The translations under genes and the position numbers were made by a program. The notes below the pieces were generated by a model. The model was not told the DNA's origin, did no database searches, and worked only from the letters and a program-made list of their open reading frames with translations. A stretch of DNA of 64,000 bases from Sphingomonas sp. A2-49 (GTDB taxonomy: Bacteria; Pseudomonadota; Alphaproteobacteria; Sphingomonadales; Sphingomonadaceae). The DNA is taken from contig NZ_JAJLPA010000006.1 of the NCBI RefSeq assembly GCF_025548555.1, positions 1 to 64,000 of the forward strand, written 5' to 3'. Below are positions 45,662 to 52,219 of this stretch, in pieces. Each line of letters begins with the position of its first letter. Positions within the stretch are counted from its first letter, which is position 1.

Positions 45662-46816
45662 CTAGCCTGACGATGGCATCGCGATGCCCAGATGATTGAT
45701 CGCGCTATCGATATGCACCCCATCTACGTGGGCATATCGCAGCACCATCGATAACGTTTTATGGCCGCTAACCCGCTGAATGGTTGGCAAGTCGATACCC
45801 GCTTTCACTAATCTGGTTATCGCTGTGTGACGCATTACGTGGGGCGTGACCTTCATCGGATCCAAACCAGCGCGCACTACCGAGCGTTGGAATGCTTTTC
45901 GAAATGTATGCCGGTAGCCTGTTGTGCTTCCTGTCCCGCCCGCGAAAATATACCCCCCTAAAACCCCTCTACGTCGCAGTTCATCATCTAGCACCGCAGC
46001 TAGTTGAGGCGGGATTGGCTGATCGCGCTCTCCTGCTTTAGCTTCTGGAATAAACAAGCGCCTGCGATTCGCGTCGTAGTGCTCCCACCGGAGGCGTCGC
46101 GCTTCTCCATGCCGCATTGACGTTTGGAGGCATATCAATACGAAAAGCCAAACGTCACCGTCCTGGTCTTCCCTAGCCGCCTTCAATAAAGCGGTGCATT
46201 CGCCATCAGACAGCGCAACGATCCGCCCAGCGCCTTCACGAAGTCGCTCGATAGTAGGGACCTTATCTTTAGCGATTACTCCCCACCGAGCGAGCTTGCG
46301 CAGCATGTGAGATAGGGTGGCCAACTCCCGGTTGATCGTGCCAGCCTTGGCACCGCCGCGTCGCCGAAGCTGTACAAACTCGCGTACGCTCGACTCGCTT
46401 ACCGAATCGATACGGAACGATCCGAAGAACGGTTGCAAACGCATTTCGATATGCCGGGATTTGCGCTCAATCCCCTTACCGCCTTCTGCGGATAACCTTC
46501 CGATGTAGGCCGCCGCACCGGATACGAAGGACGGAGCCATTTTACGCCCCGTAGGTAGGTCGAGGCGATCCTCGCGCGCCCGGGTACGAAGCGTTTCGAT
46601 CAATCGCTCCGCCTGCTCGCGGGTAACCCCCTCGCTCTCCCTTCCCACGGTGCGGTGTATGCGCTGCCCGTCCACCATTGCAGCCACCCGGTAGACGAGG
46701 TCGCCGCTCGCGGTACGCTCTACCGTTATTCCGCCCTCGGTCAGCCTTTGGCCGGCGGTCAGAGCGCTAATATTTCTACGACTTAATTTTGGGAAAGAAC
46801 GCGCCATAAGATACAC
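45662..46816 (-). CDS. int: Tyrosine-type site-specific integrase
   Basis: 384 residues. The N-terminal arm/SAM-like domain precedes a catalytic domain carrying all active residues: R235 in TSMRHGEARRL, K260 in PEAKAGERD, H326 and R329 in HVMRHTAIT, H352 in SGHKTLS and the nucleophile Y361 in LRYAHVD. It would catalyse integration at, and excision from, the tRNA-Phe 3' end 85 bases away. A second possible start (M4) would shorten it by three residues. Base composition is lower in GC than the chromosomal genes. Confidence 0.93.
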   Translation of the reverse strand: MYLMARSFPKLSRRNISALTAGQRLTEGGITVERTASGDLVYRVAAMVDGQRIHRTVGRESEGVTREQAERLIETLRTRAREDRLDLPTGRKMAPSFVSGAAAYIGRLSAEGGKGIERKSRHIEMRLQPFFGSFRIDSVSESSVREFVQLRRRGGAKAGTINRELATLSHMLRKLARWGVIAKDKVPTIERLREGAGRIVALSDGECTALLKAAREDQDGDVWLFVLICLQTSMRHGEARRLRWEHYDANRRRLFIPEAKAGERDQPIPPQLAAVLDDELRRRGVLGGYIFAGGTGSTTGYRHTFRKAFQRSVVRAGLDPMKVTPHVMRHTAITRLVKAGIDLPTIQRVSGHKTLSMVLRYAHVDGVHIDSAINHLGIAMPSSG

Positions 46817-46984
46817 CCAAACAAATCTATCAGCAAATTAGTCGCTACTATCGCGCCTTAAGAAACCCACTTAAAGACTACGCATCAATAACTACGCTTA
46901 CAAGCTGTTGTGCCGAAACTTTGGCTCACTTAGAGCGCGAATCGTCGGCCGGAATCGACCGCGCCGCAACTATGAGTATCAATT

Positions 46985-46998
46985 TTGACTGGAGTCAA
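46985..46998. promoter_or_regulatory. Dyad ttgact-gg-agtcaa at the excisionase start
   Basis: A perfect 6-bp-arm palindrome covers the start codon of the HTH gene and lies in the int-xis divergent region (46817-46984 is otherwise AT-rich). Autorepression by the HTH protein is a plausible use. Confidence 0.4.
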
Positions 46999-47182
46999 CA
47001 CTTGCGCGACGCCCGACGGGCGTCTAAGTCGCGCCGATGCTGCGCGCTACCTGGGGCTTAGCCCTGCCACCTTAGCCAATTGGAAGCTAAAAGGCTTTGG
47101 CCCCCGACCCGTTAAGGTTGCCGGTCGCTGCTTTTACTGGCTTGCTGACCTCGACGCCTTTATTCGTCAGGGGGTACTGTAA
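46985..47182 (+). CDS. Excisionase-like helix-turn-helix protein
   Basis: 65 residues from a TTG start. LSRADAARYLGLSPATLANWKLKGFGPRPVKVAGRCFYW is a MerR/AlpA-type winged HTH as found in excisionases and small element regulators, ending with LADLDAFIRQGVL. The TTG overlaps a perfect dyad (ttgact-gg-agtcaa, 46985-46998) that may be an operator. It is divergent from the integrase gene across 168 bases, and its stop directly abuts the next start. A role as directionality factor or regulator is inferred from position. Confidence 0.75.
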   Translation: MTGVNTCATPDGRLSRADAARYLGLSPATLANWKLKGFGPRPVKVAGRCFYWLADLDAFIRQGVL

Positions 47183-47515
47183 ATGAGTTTACTAAGGCGA
47201 AAGCCGAGCAGAACTTGGGTATCCGATATCTTCGACTCCTCCGTGGTAGCCAAAAACGGCGGACCGGTTCGTAGGAGTCTGGCCAGCATCAAAAAGAACT
47301 CGTCACCCGCTCGCGTTATCAAAGAGGCGCAAGCGCGAAGCTGGCTTATCTATGAGGTAGGGCCGTACTGGTTGTTTCATGCGGGCTACCTGCGGCACGG
47401 CTCGGTCATAAGGAAAGCCCCCTCGTTTCCGCGTGCCCGCAGAAGGCGCAGAAAGCGCCGCAAGGTTGGTGCAGCGCCGTCTGCGGCGACCGGAGCCACC
47501 CTGCCAGGGCTGTAG
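47183..47515 (+). CDS. Hypothetical protein, basic C-terminus (110 aa)
   Basis: 110 residues starting with the base after the excisionase stop. The middle (KEAQARSWLIYEVGPYWLFHAGYL) is well formed and aromatic; residues ~80-95 are almost all Arg/Lys (PRARRRRRKRRKV). No known family is recognised. The basic tail suggests nucleic-acid binding. It is probably cotranscribed with the excisionase-like gene. Confidence 0.5.
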   Translation: MSLLRRKPSRTWVSDIFDSSVVAKNGGPVRRSLASIKKNSSPARVIKEAQARSWLIYEVGPYWLFHAGYLRHGSVIRKAPSFPRARRRRRKRRKVGAAPSAATGATLPGL

Positions 47516-47892
47516 GTTCGCGCACTCGATTTACGAGCTTCGTAAATACTAAGGAGTGCGGGGGCTCGAACCCCTCACTAGACATCGCAAGGATGATCTG
47601 TGAGGATCGTATTTATCCCCCGCATCCGTAGCTAACAAGCCGGTCTAACTATTAGATGAAAAGCCCCCACCAAAAGGACATTAGTATCGTCACCACTAAT
47701 CAAGTTAAGTATCGTCGGTCATGCGTGCATATTAACACGATACTAAACTAATCTTTCTTAACATACCATAAAGTTTACTTAACATGTGGCAACATAAAAG
47801 CGTGTGAATTGTAGATCACTAGCTGTTGCCCACCCCGATTTTCCTGTCATTTAGCCTGGCTCCTGCGGCATTCCGCCGCATTTGGAGCTAAA
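47516..47892. other. AT-rich intergenic region with nested hairpins
   Basis: 377 bases without a supported gene, before the polymerase-like gene. At 47521-47560 the arms cgcactc and gagtgcg enclose an inner perfect hairpin tttacga-gct-tcgtaaa (47530-47546). A ggggctcgaacccc hairpin follows. From 47690 to 47800 the DNA is very AT-rich with repeated cttaaca/acttaaca words. Hairpins, AT-rich DNA and repeats beside a putative replicase gene could make a replication origin; this is inference. Confidence 0.4.
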
Positions 47893-49221
47893 ATGAAAAC
47901 CGCAACTACCCTACCCGCCACCTCACTTTCGCTTGTGGCGCCGTCTGCCAATAGTCCGTTTGATCGGGATGCGCCTACCGCCCGCATGTACCTTAGCTCG
48001 CGGACTAAAAGCGCCGTGGCGGTATCCACCATCACAGGCCTCGCTAACGACATCACTGACTTAAGGGGGAATCGGAAGACGGCTAGCGCCGAATACCACT
48101 TGGCCCTCGGAGCCATGGTGGCCGAGCTTGCTCGCGCTGCCTCGCATAGCCCACCGCTCGGATGCTATCGGCCGCTTCGCGCCAGCGATTTTCCTAGCGG
48201 AGGTATCGGCTACAGGCCCTTCAATCGCGCCCTCAACGATATGATCCGCCACGGGTACGTTACCACCGGGGGAGGTGAATCTGCTTGGAGGGAGCGCCTA
48301 GGATCGGTCACGCGCATCTACGTCACCCCTAAGCTCACCGATTACCTATCGGTGCATGGGATCACCGTTGCCGACAGGGAAAAGCACTTCCAATACAAGC
48401 CTGCTATGGACGACATTCCGCCTGTCCAGCTTCGAGCGACTTTAGATAAGGATAGGGGCAAGCCTCGTCGCGGTAAGAAACTCAAAGTCGACACGGCGAA
48501 TCCCGTGGTCGCTGGCCACGTAAATCAAATTAGGCGGATTAATGAGTATGTGCATCGCCAAACAGTGATCGGACCCAAGCAAGATAGGCTGGATATCGCG
48601 CTATACCGGGGATTCAATCTTGGCGACGCGCCGGGCCACAACTATACAAAAGGTGGTAGAGTTTACGCTGCCTATCAAAGCTTCGAAAGAGCTGATCGGG
48701 ATCATATAACGATAAATGGCCTATCAACTATCGAGGTCGATATCTCTGCCTGCTTTCTTACCATCGTTCATTACCTCCTAAAGCGCCCCTTCTCTGGCAA
48801 GAACGATCCTTATGCCGGCCCGTCTATTCACCGGGACATCGTAAAAGCGTGGGTTAACCTCACCATCGGCTACGGACAGTATCATACCCGCTGGCCGCAA
48901 GAGGCAATCGATAGGTTAGAAGAAAAGGGTCACAACAATGTTAGAAAGACACATCCCATAGCAAGCGTCAAAGAAGAGGTCCTAACCAATATCCCAATTG
49001 TAGGAGAATGGGTAGAGAGCATCTACACATGGGCGGACCTATTTTTTATCGAAAGTCAGATCGTCATCCGTACGATCGAACGCCTTGCTTTCGAGTATAA
49101 CGTTCCTTGCTTGCCGATTCATGACGCGGTCCGCGTACCCGTCAAACAGGTCGTGTTAGCTAAAGAGGTTTTAAGAGAGTCTTTCTCGCATTACACGGGC
49201 TTAATGCCCATCGTAGCCTAA
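47893..49221 (+). CDS. Diverged family-A-polymerase-like protein (candidate replicase)
   Basis: 442 residues. No standard domain is obvious, but three spaced motifs match the palm/fingers of family A polymerases. A motif-A-like TIEVDISACFLTIVHYLL has D283. A motif-B-like HRDIVKAWVNLTIGYGQ has R314, K318, N322 and Y327-G328, although K to Y is one residue longer than in Pol I. A motif-C-like LPIHDAV has H410-D411, preceded by a helix FFIESQIVIRTIERLA. The order and overall spacing fit. The N-terminal ~230 residues are unassigned and contain a basic stretch (KDRGKPRRGKKLK). It has a good start after ggagctaaa. In an element lacking other replication genes it is the best replicase candidate. I recall comparable unannotated proteins in alphaproteobacterial islands, but this is inference. 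Confidence 0.55.
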   Translation: MKTATTLPATSLSLVAPSANSPFDRDAPTARMYLSSRTKSAVAVSTITGLANDITDLRGNRKTASAEYHLALGAMVAELARAASHSPPLGCYRPLRASDFPSGGIGYRPFNRALNDMIRHGYVTTGGGESAWRERLGSVTRIYVTPKLTDYLSVHGITVADREKHFQYKPAMDDIPPVQLRATLDKDRGKPRRGKKLKVDTANPVVAGHVNQIRRINEYVHRQTVIGPKQDRLDIALYRGFNLGDAPGHNYTKGGRVYAAYQSFERADRDHITINGLSTIEVDISACFLTIVHYLLKRPFSGKNDPYAGPSIHRDIVKAWVNLTIGYGQYHTRWPQEAIDRLEEKGHNNVRKTHPIASVKEEVLTNIPIVGEWVESIYTWADLFFIESQIVIRTIERLAFEYNVPCLPIHDAVRVPVKQVVLAKEVLRESFSHYTGLMPIVA

Positions 49222-49722
49222 TATATTATCTAGAAAAAAAATATTATTAAAGGATTATTTCTTTTTTTTTCCTATATTTCCTTTCTTATCTCTCTCTTCT
49301 CCCCCCTCCTCCTTCTCTCCTCATACGGGTAGAGGTTAGTAAAGGAAAGGGGTGAAGGGGGAAATAACGTAACGTCGTCTAGAGAATGGTAGGAGCGAAG
49401 AAACGTAAGCTTGCCACGCGGTAAGATTGCCTAAAACATTTCGCGCTTCGGCGATAACAAGCGCCTCGAATGCGCACGATAACCGCGCATATCGGCTAAA
49501 TCGCCCCAGGATGGCCGCAGGATGGCGAAGTGAGCGTACGGGCTACGTGGGTAGCTTAATTAGGCAAAGGCCCTCTCCACGCGGCTTATAGGCATCATCG
49601 CGGGTTGTTACCGACGCCCCCATACGTCAATAGTGCAATGGCCCCACCCCACATACCGGCGCAGCAACCATCAGTCCGTTCACCGAGGACCAGACCGCAG
49701 CATGTAGCCCGCCGACACTGAT
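49222..49722. other. Intergenic region with a long polypyrimidine tract
   Basis: 501 bases with no gene that I can support. It starts with an A/T-rich stretch, then from 49258 to 49321 runs almost purely C/T with a few A, including ctctctcttctccc-type blocks. A purine-rich stretch follows at 49327-49365 (ggtagaggttagtaaaggaa and on). Such homopurine-homopyrimidine DNA can form triplexes. The rest (49366-49722) is ordinary, with only short chance frames. Confidence 0.45.
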
Positions 49723-49896
49723 TCAGCCATTCGCCTTCCGCGTCATGCGTCCGGTGCTGAATCCCGCGAGCCAAGCACGGCATAGCTCCAACCGGTCATT
49801 GCAGAACGGACAGTCAAGGCGCGTACCTTCGGGATCGACACCGGTTTTGAACCCTTGTCCGTAAACAAGGGCAATTAGTTCGTCCGTGTCGTCCAT
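49723..49896 (-). CDS. Rmf/CrpP-like small protein (57 aa)
   Basis: A short gene read directly from the sequence: MDDTDELIALVYGQGFKTG, then a Cys pair in DCPFCNDRLELC, then RAWLAGFSTGRMT before the stop. The layout (Gly-rich GxGxxxG, CPF/CPY, then R-AWLAGF) is that of the Rmf/CrpP fold family, which includes ribosome modulation factor and many phage/island homologues. Function in islands is unknown; ribosome hibernation or stress tolerance would be inference. The ribosome binding site is weak. The frame is intact and codon use is sensible. Confidence 0.6.
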   Translation of the reverse strand: MDDTDELIALVYGQGFKTGVDPEGTRLDCPFCNDRLELCRAWLAGFSTGRMTRKANG

Positions 49897-50131
49897 ACGC
49901 TACGCCAACGCCATACAGGGTCACACCGGCGGGGATAACGCAGTAGGATGCGATATGGGCGCAATTCTTGAAGCATTATCGGACCAAAGCGTAAGCCCGG
50001 TGGTATGATATAGCTTAAAAACGGACGCTAAGGCCCCTTAGAGCGCCGAAAGGGGTGAAGATGCTACAGGAGTAGCCAACCCATGCCATCTCGCTCACAC
50101 GGGCCTTATTTGCGCGCTTGCCGTAGTTGGG

Positions 50132-50422
50132 TTGCGCGATCATCGGCTAGCGATTTTCAAGTGTGAGGATGGCGGAAAATCAGAGCCGACATCCTGGACG
50201 GACCGGTACGGCGACGACAATGCCTTTCTAGGACTTCGGAGCTGTAAGTTTCTGCACATTCGGAAGAGTAAGATAAGTGTGCAAATTAAATGTCCAAATT
50301 GCGCCGCTCGATCTCGCCAGCAAGGGCATCGGCGAACGGATCACCGGCTTCCCCACCGGATGCTGCATATGCATGGCGCAAACCTTCATCCGTTAAGCCC
50401 CGGGGATCCGTCATCCGATTAG
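50132..50422 (+). CDS. Possible Com-like zinc-ribbon protein (96 aa), perhaps decayed
   Basis: A TTG-start frame whose middle reads SCKFLHIRKSKISVQIKCPNC, close to the treble-clef end of phage-Mu Com-type translational regulators (which end in VxIKCPRC). Only one cysteine of the expected first pair is present nearby, and the C-terminal third is antisense to the HEPN gene. It may be a degraded copy or a chance match. No ribosome binding site is evident. The stretch 49897-50131 holds no other feature. Confidence 0.3.
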   Translation: MRDHRLAIFKCEDGGKSEPTSWTDRYGDDNAFLGLRSCKFLHIRKSKISVQIKCPNCAARSRQQGHRRTDHRLPHRMLHMHGANLHPLSPGDPSSD

Positions 50423-50927
50423 GTGCAGCCAGCAGCTTGACAAAGGTATAACAACTTAGCCCAAACGACGTCTTGTGGCTATTGTAAGGAAATTTGCTTC
50501 CCACAGGATAGTTATGCTCTGTTGATCGCACTGCGACTACGGCAGCTAGCTCCGATACCTCGCGAGCTATTAGGGGGTTCTCGAAGTCAATAAGAAGCCT
50601 AGCGTGGGCAAAGCAGTTTCTAACCTTCCTGATCCGTTGTAGGTCGTCAGCCATTCTATCAGTTATTACGGAGAAGGCCTGTGCTACGACGATCTTAGAG
50701 TTAAAATCCGACAGCGGCCCCCGATTTTCGAAGAGCTTCTCTGCAATATCGGTTGCCTCGCTTTTCAGCGATGATGTTATTAGCTCCTCCAAGGCTGACT
50801 CGACCATAGACGCCCCAACGATAGCCGCTGTTCTATCACTCTCCCTATGCAGGGTGAGCATCATTTCTTCCGCTTGCTGCGGCTCGGGGAGGCGCGAAGT
50901 TAGAGAGCGCAGCGGTTCCCGTGGCAT
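50286..50927 (-). CDS. HEPN-type protein (MltR-like, RxxxxH motif)
   Basis: 213 residues. The helical core ASMVESALEELITSSL and IRKVRNCFAHARLLIDFENP resembles the MltR/HEPN group. R103-N-C-F-A-H108 is a perfect RX4-6H catalytic motif of HEPN ribonucleases, set in the usual RNxFAH context. HEPN proteins act in toxin-antitoxin and abortive-infection systems, but the MltR branch is regulatory, so the role is open. No nucleotidyltransferase partner is adjacent. GC is low and the gene belongs to the integrative element. Confidence 0.65.
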   Translation of the reverse strand: MPREPLRSLTSRLPEPQQAEEMMLTLHRESDRTAAIVGASMVESALEELITSSLKSEATDIAEKLFENRGPLSDFNSKIVVAQAFSVITDRMADDLQRIRKVRNCFAHARLLIDFENPLIAREVSELAAVVAVRSTEHNYPVGSKFPYNSHKTSFGLSCYTFVKLLAAPNRMTDPRGLTDEGLRHAYAASGGEAGDPFADALAGEIERRNLDI

Positions 50928-50954
50928 AAACTCGGTGTCGTATGGACTATCGAT

Positions 50955-51170
50955 TTAGGCAAGGCCGATAATCGTCGGAAGCTTCGCATAGGCGAAACAT
51001 CGCCAACCCCTAGCATGCTGCTGTTTAAGGTTGGGACGCGGCTTACGGATCTCCGCCTCGCCAGCCTTGCGCATTCCTTGCGGGGTAGAACAGGCGCTAG
51101 ACCGCTCTAGGACGCTCGCCAGCAGTATGAGGATCGCGTTTGCTAGTATCAGAGCCGAAGAAGGCGTCAT
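50955..51170 (-). CDS. Small membrane or lipoprotein-like ORF coupled to SRAP operon (71 aa)
   Basis: 71 residues starting MTPSSALILANAILILLASVLERSSACST, a hydrophobic N-terminus that could be a signal peptide or membrane anchor, followed by a basic segment. The start ATG overlaps the stop of the 38-aa ORF by the ATGA at 51167-51170, and that ORF overlaps the SRAP stop in the same way. The double coupling makes both short frames more credible than length alone. No family recognised. Confidence 0.45.
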   Translation of the reverse strand: MTPSSALILANAILILLASVLERSSACSTPQGMRKAGEAEIRKPRPNLKQQHARGWRCFAYAKLPTIIGLA

Positions 51171-51283
51171 CGTCGCTGTAGGGCTGCTCTGGACGTCTTT
51201 ACGGCCTCCGCTTTCGGCGCGAGCATCAGGCGCTTAACGTAGTCGGCATCGATCACGGCGGGCAATGCAAACGGCTTTGTCAT
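51167..51283 (-). CDS. Very short ORF between SRAP and the 71-aa ORF (38 aa)
   Basis: 38 residues, starting MTKPFALPAVIDADYVKRLM and ending RAALQRR. Both ends are ATGA overlaps: its start overlaps the SRAP stop at 51280-51283 and its stop overlaps the next start at 51167-51170. The chance of two such junctions by accident is low, so translation by coupling is plausible. No homologue recalled. Confidence 0.45.
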   Translation of the reverse strand: MTKPFALPAVIDADYVKRLMLAPKAEAVKTSRAALQRR

Positions 51284-51876
51284 AGGACCGCCATAAGCTG
51301 CGATGGGTAAGGCGTCGCCAACGTCAAAGCGTCCTCAACCGGTGCCTGTAGCCACCTGTCGTAATCCTCTTCATGCAAGACGACAGGCATGGCCTTCGGA
51401 TGGATTGCGCCGACCAAGTGGGTTGAAGGGTCGTCCTCATAGCCGGTGGTGAGGAAGGCATAGGCGGGAGCATCCCCTGTAGGTCGCCACACTCCTGCGA
51501 ATGCAAAAATCGGACGCGATGGCACAGAGAACCAATAGGGCCTCTTCTTGCCCGTAGTTGGATCGGGATCGACGCTCCACTCTTGAAAGCTGGTTACGGG
51601 TACAATGCAACGCCGATCGGGATTGGCTAGTGCCGAGCGCCAAAACGGGCTCACGTAGTTGCGGACGTTGACGACGGGGTTGCGGACGCCTTGGGGCGGG
51701 GGAAAGCCCCACCGCATAGCCTGTAGCTGCCTGTCCGCCGCCGAACCTGTGACGACAAGGCCCGACCGACCCGGCGACACATAATCCTTCGCTAGGGCGA
51801 CTCCTAGCGCCTCCACGGCAACGAAGGCAGCCGCAATGTCATGGGGCGAGGCCTTCAGATTGTAGAGGTTGCACAT
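51280..51876 (-). CDS. SOS response-associated peptidase (SRAP/HMCES-YedK family)
   Basis: 198 residues. SRAP proteins form a covalent bond through Cys2 with abasic sites in single-stranded DNA. The catalytic MCNLYNL start (Cys2), the NVRNYVSPFWRSAL block, the acidic FQEW segment and AIHPKAMPVVLHEEDY with the active-site His are all present. The gene lies in the integrative element, upstream of two overlapping short ORFs. Phages and islands often carry SRAP genes, perhaps to protect single-stranded intermediates, which fits a replicating element. Confidence 0.92.
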   Translation of the reverse strand: MCNLYNLKASPHDIAAAFVAVEALGVALAKDYVSPGRSGLVVTGSAADRQLQAMRWGFPPPQGVRNPVVNVRNYVSPFWRSALANPDRRCIVPVTSFQEWSVDPDPTTGKKRPYWFSVPSRPIFAFAGVWRPTGDAPAYAFLTTGYEDDPSTHLVGAIHPKAMPVVLHEEDYDRWLQAPVEDALTLATPYPSQLMAVL

Positions 51877-51911
51877 GGGGCTAGGGTGCCATTTACCGTT
51901 CGCGATGCCAA

Positions 51912-51970
51912 TGACCGCTTCCGCCCAAAAAGCGGACCTTCCGCTTTCGCCCAGTAGCGGACATTCAGCG
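51912..51970. repeat. Palindromic repeat copy (agcggac/gtccgct family)
   Basis: A run of gaccgcttccgccc, aaagcggaccttccgctttc and gcccagtagcggacattcag gives several overlapping hairpins. The same words (ccgctttcgcccag-agcggacatt) recur at 53775-53812 and at 52208-52216. They form a small family of intergenic palindromes inside the element, one of which the IS interrupts. Confidence 0.7.
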
Positions 51971-51989
51971 GATCAGCCATATAGATCCT

Positions 51990-52196
51990 ATGAGCCTCGT
52001 CTTGCTTTTCGGCGGTGTGGTGATCGTCGCCTTGGTTGCGTTCTTCGCCGCGCGCGGCTCATCGCGGCCCCGATCCGGGCCTCACAACAACTGGCGCAAC
52101 GAGGACTATCTGTCTCGCGATGCTGCTGGCAGCTGGACGGAGGGAGCCACCTACAGCAAGTCAAAGCCGAAGGATGTTTCGGGTCTCGGCTTGTAG
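51990..52196 (+). CDS. Small membrane-anchored hypothetical protein (68 aa)
   Basis: 68 residues: one N-terminal membrane helix (MSLVLLFGGVVIVALVAFFAA) followed by a polar tail (NNWRNEDYLSRDAAGSWTEG). Codon use is regular, but there is no strong ribosome binding site. It lies between two copies of the palindromic repeat, just left of the IS1182 insertion. No family recognised. Confidence 0.45.
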   Translation: MSLVLLFGGVVIVALVAFFAARGSSRPRSGPHNNWRNEDYLSRDAAGSWTEGATYSKSKPKDVSGLGL

Positions 52197-52219
52197 GTTG
52201 CCAACGTCCGCTTTCCACC

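Noticed and set aside
47550-47640. A tRNA-like T-arm (ggggttcgagcccc on the minus strand) in the element
   Set aside because: No matching acceptor, D-arm or anticodon stem can be folded around it. It is more likely a simple hairpin.
49595-49783. A 62-codon minus-strand frame (MPCLARGIQHRTH...)
   Set aside because: It overlaps the better Rmf-like frame out of phase and has no recognisable feature.
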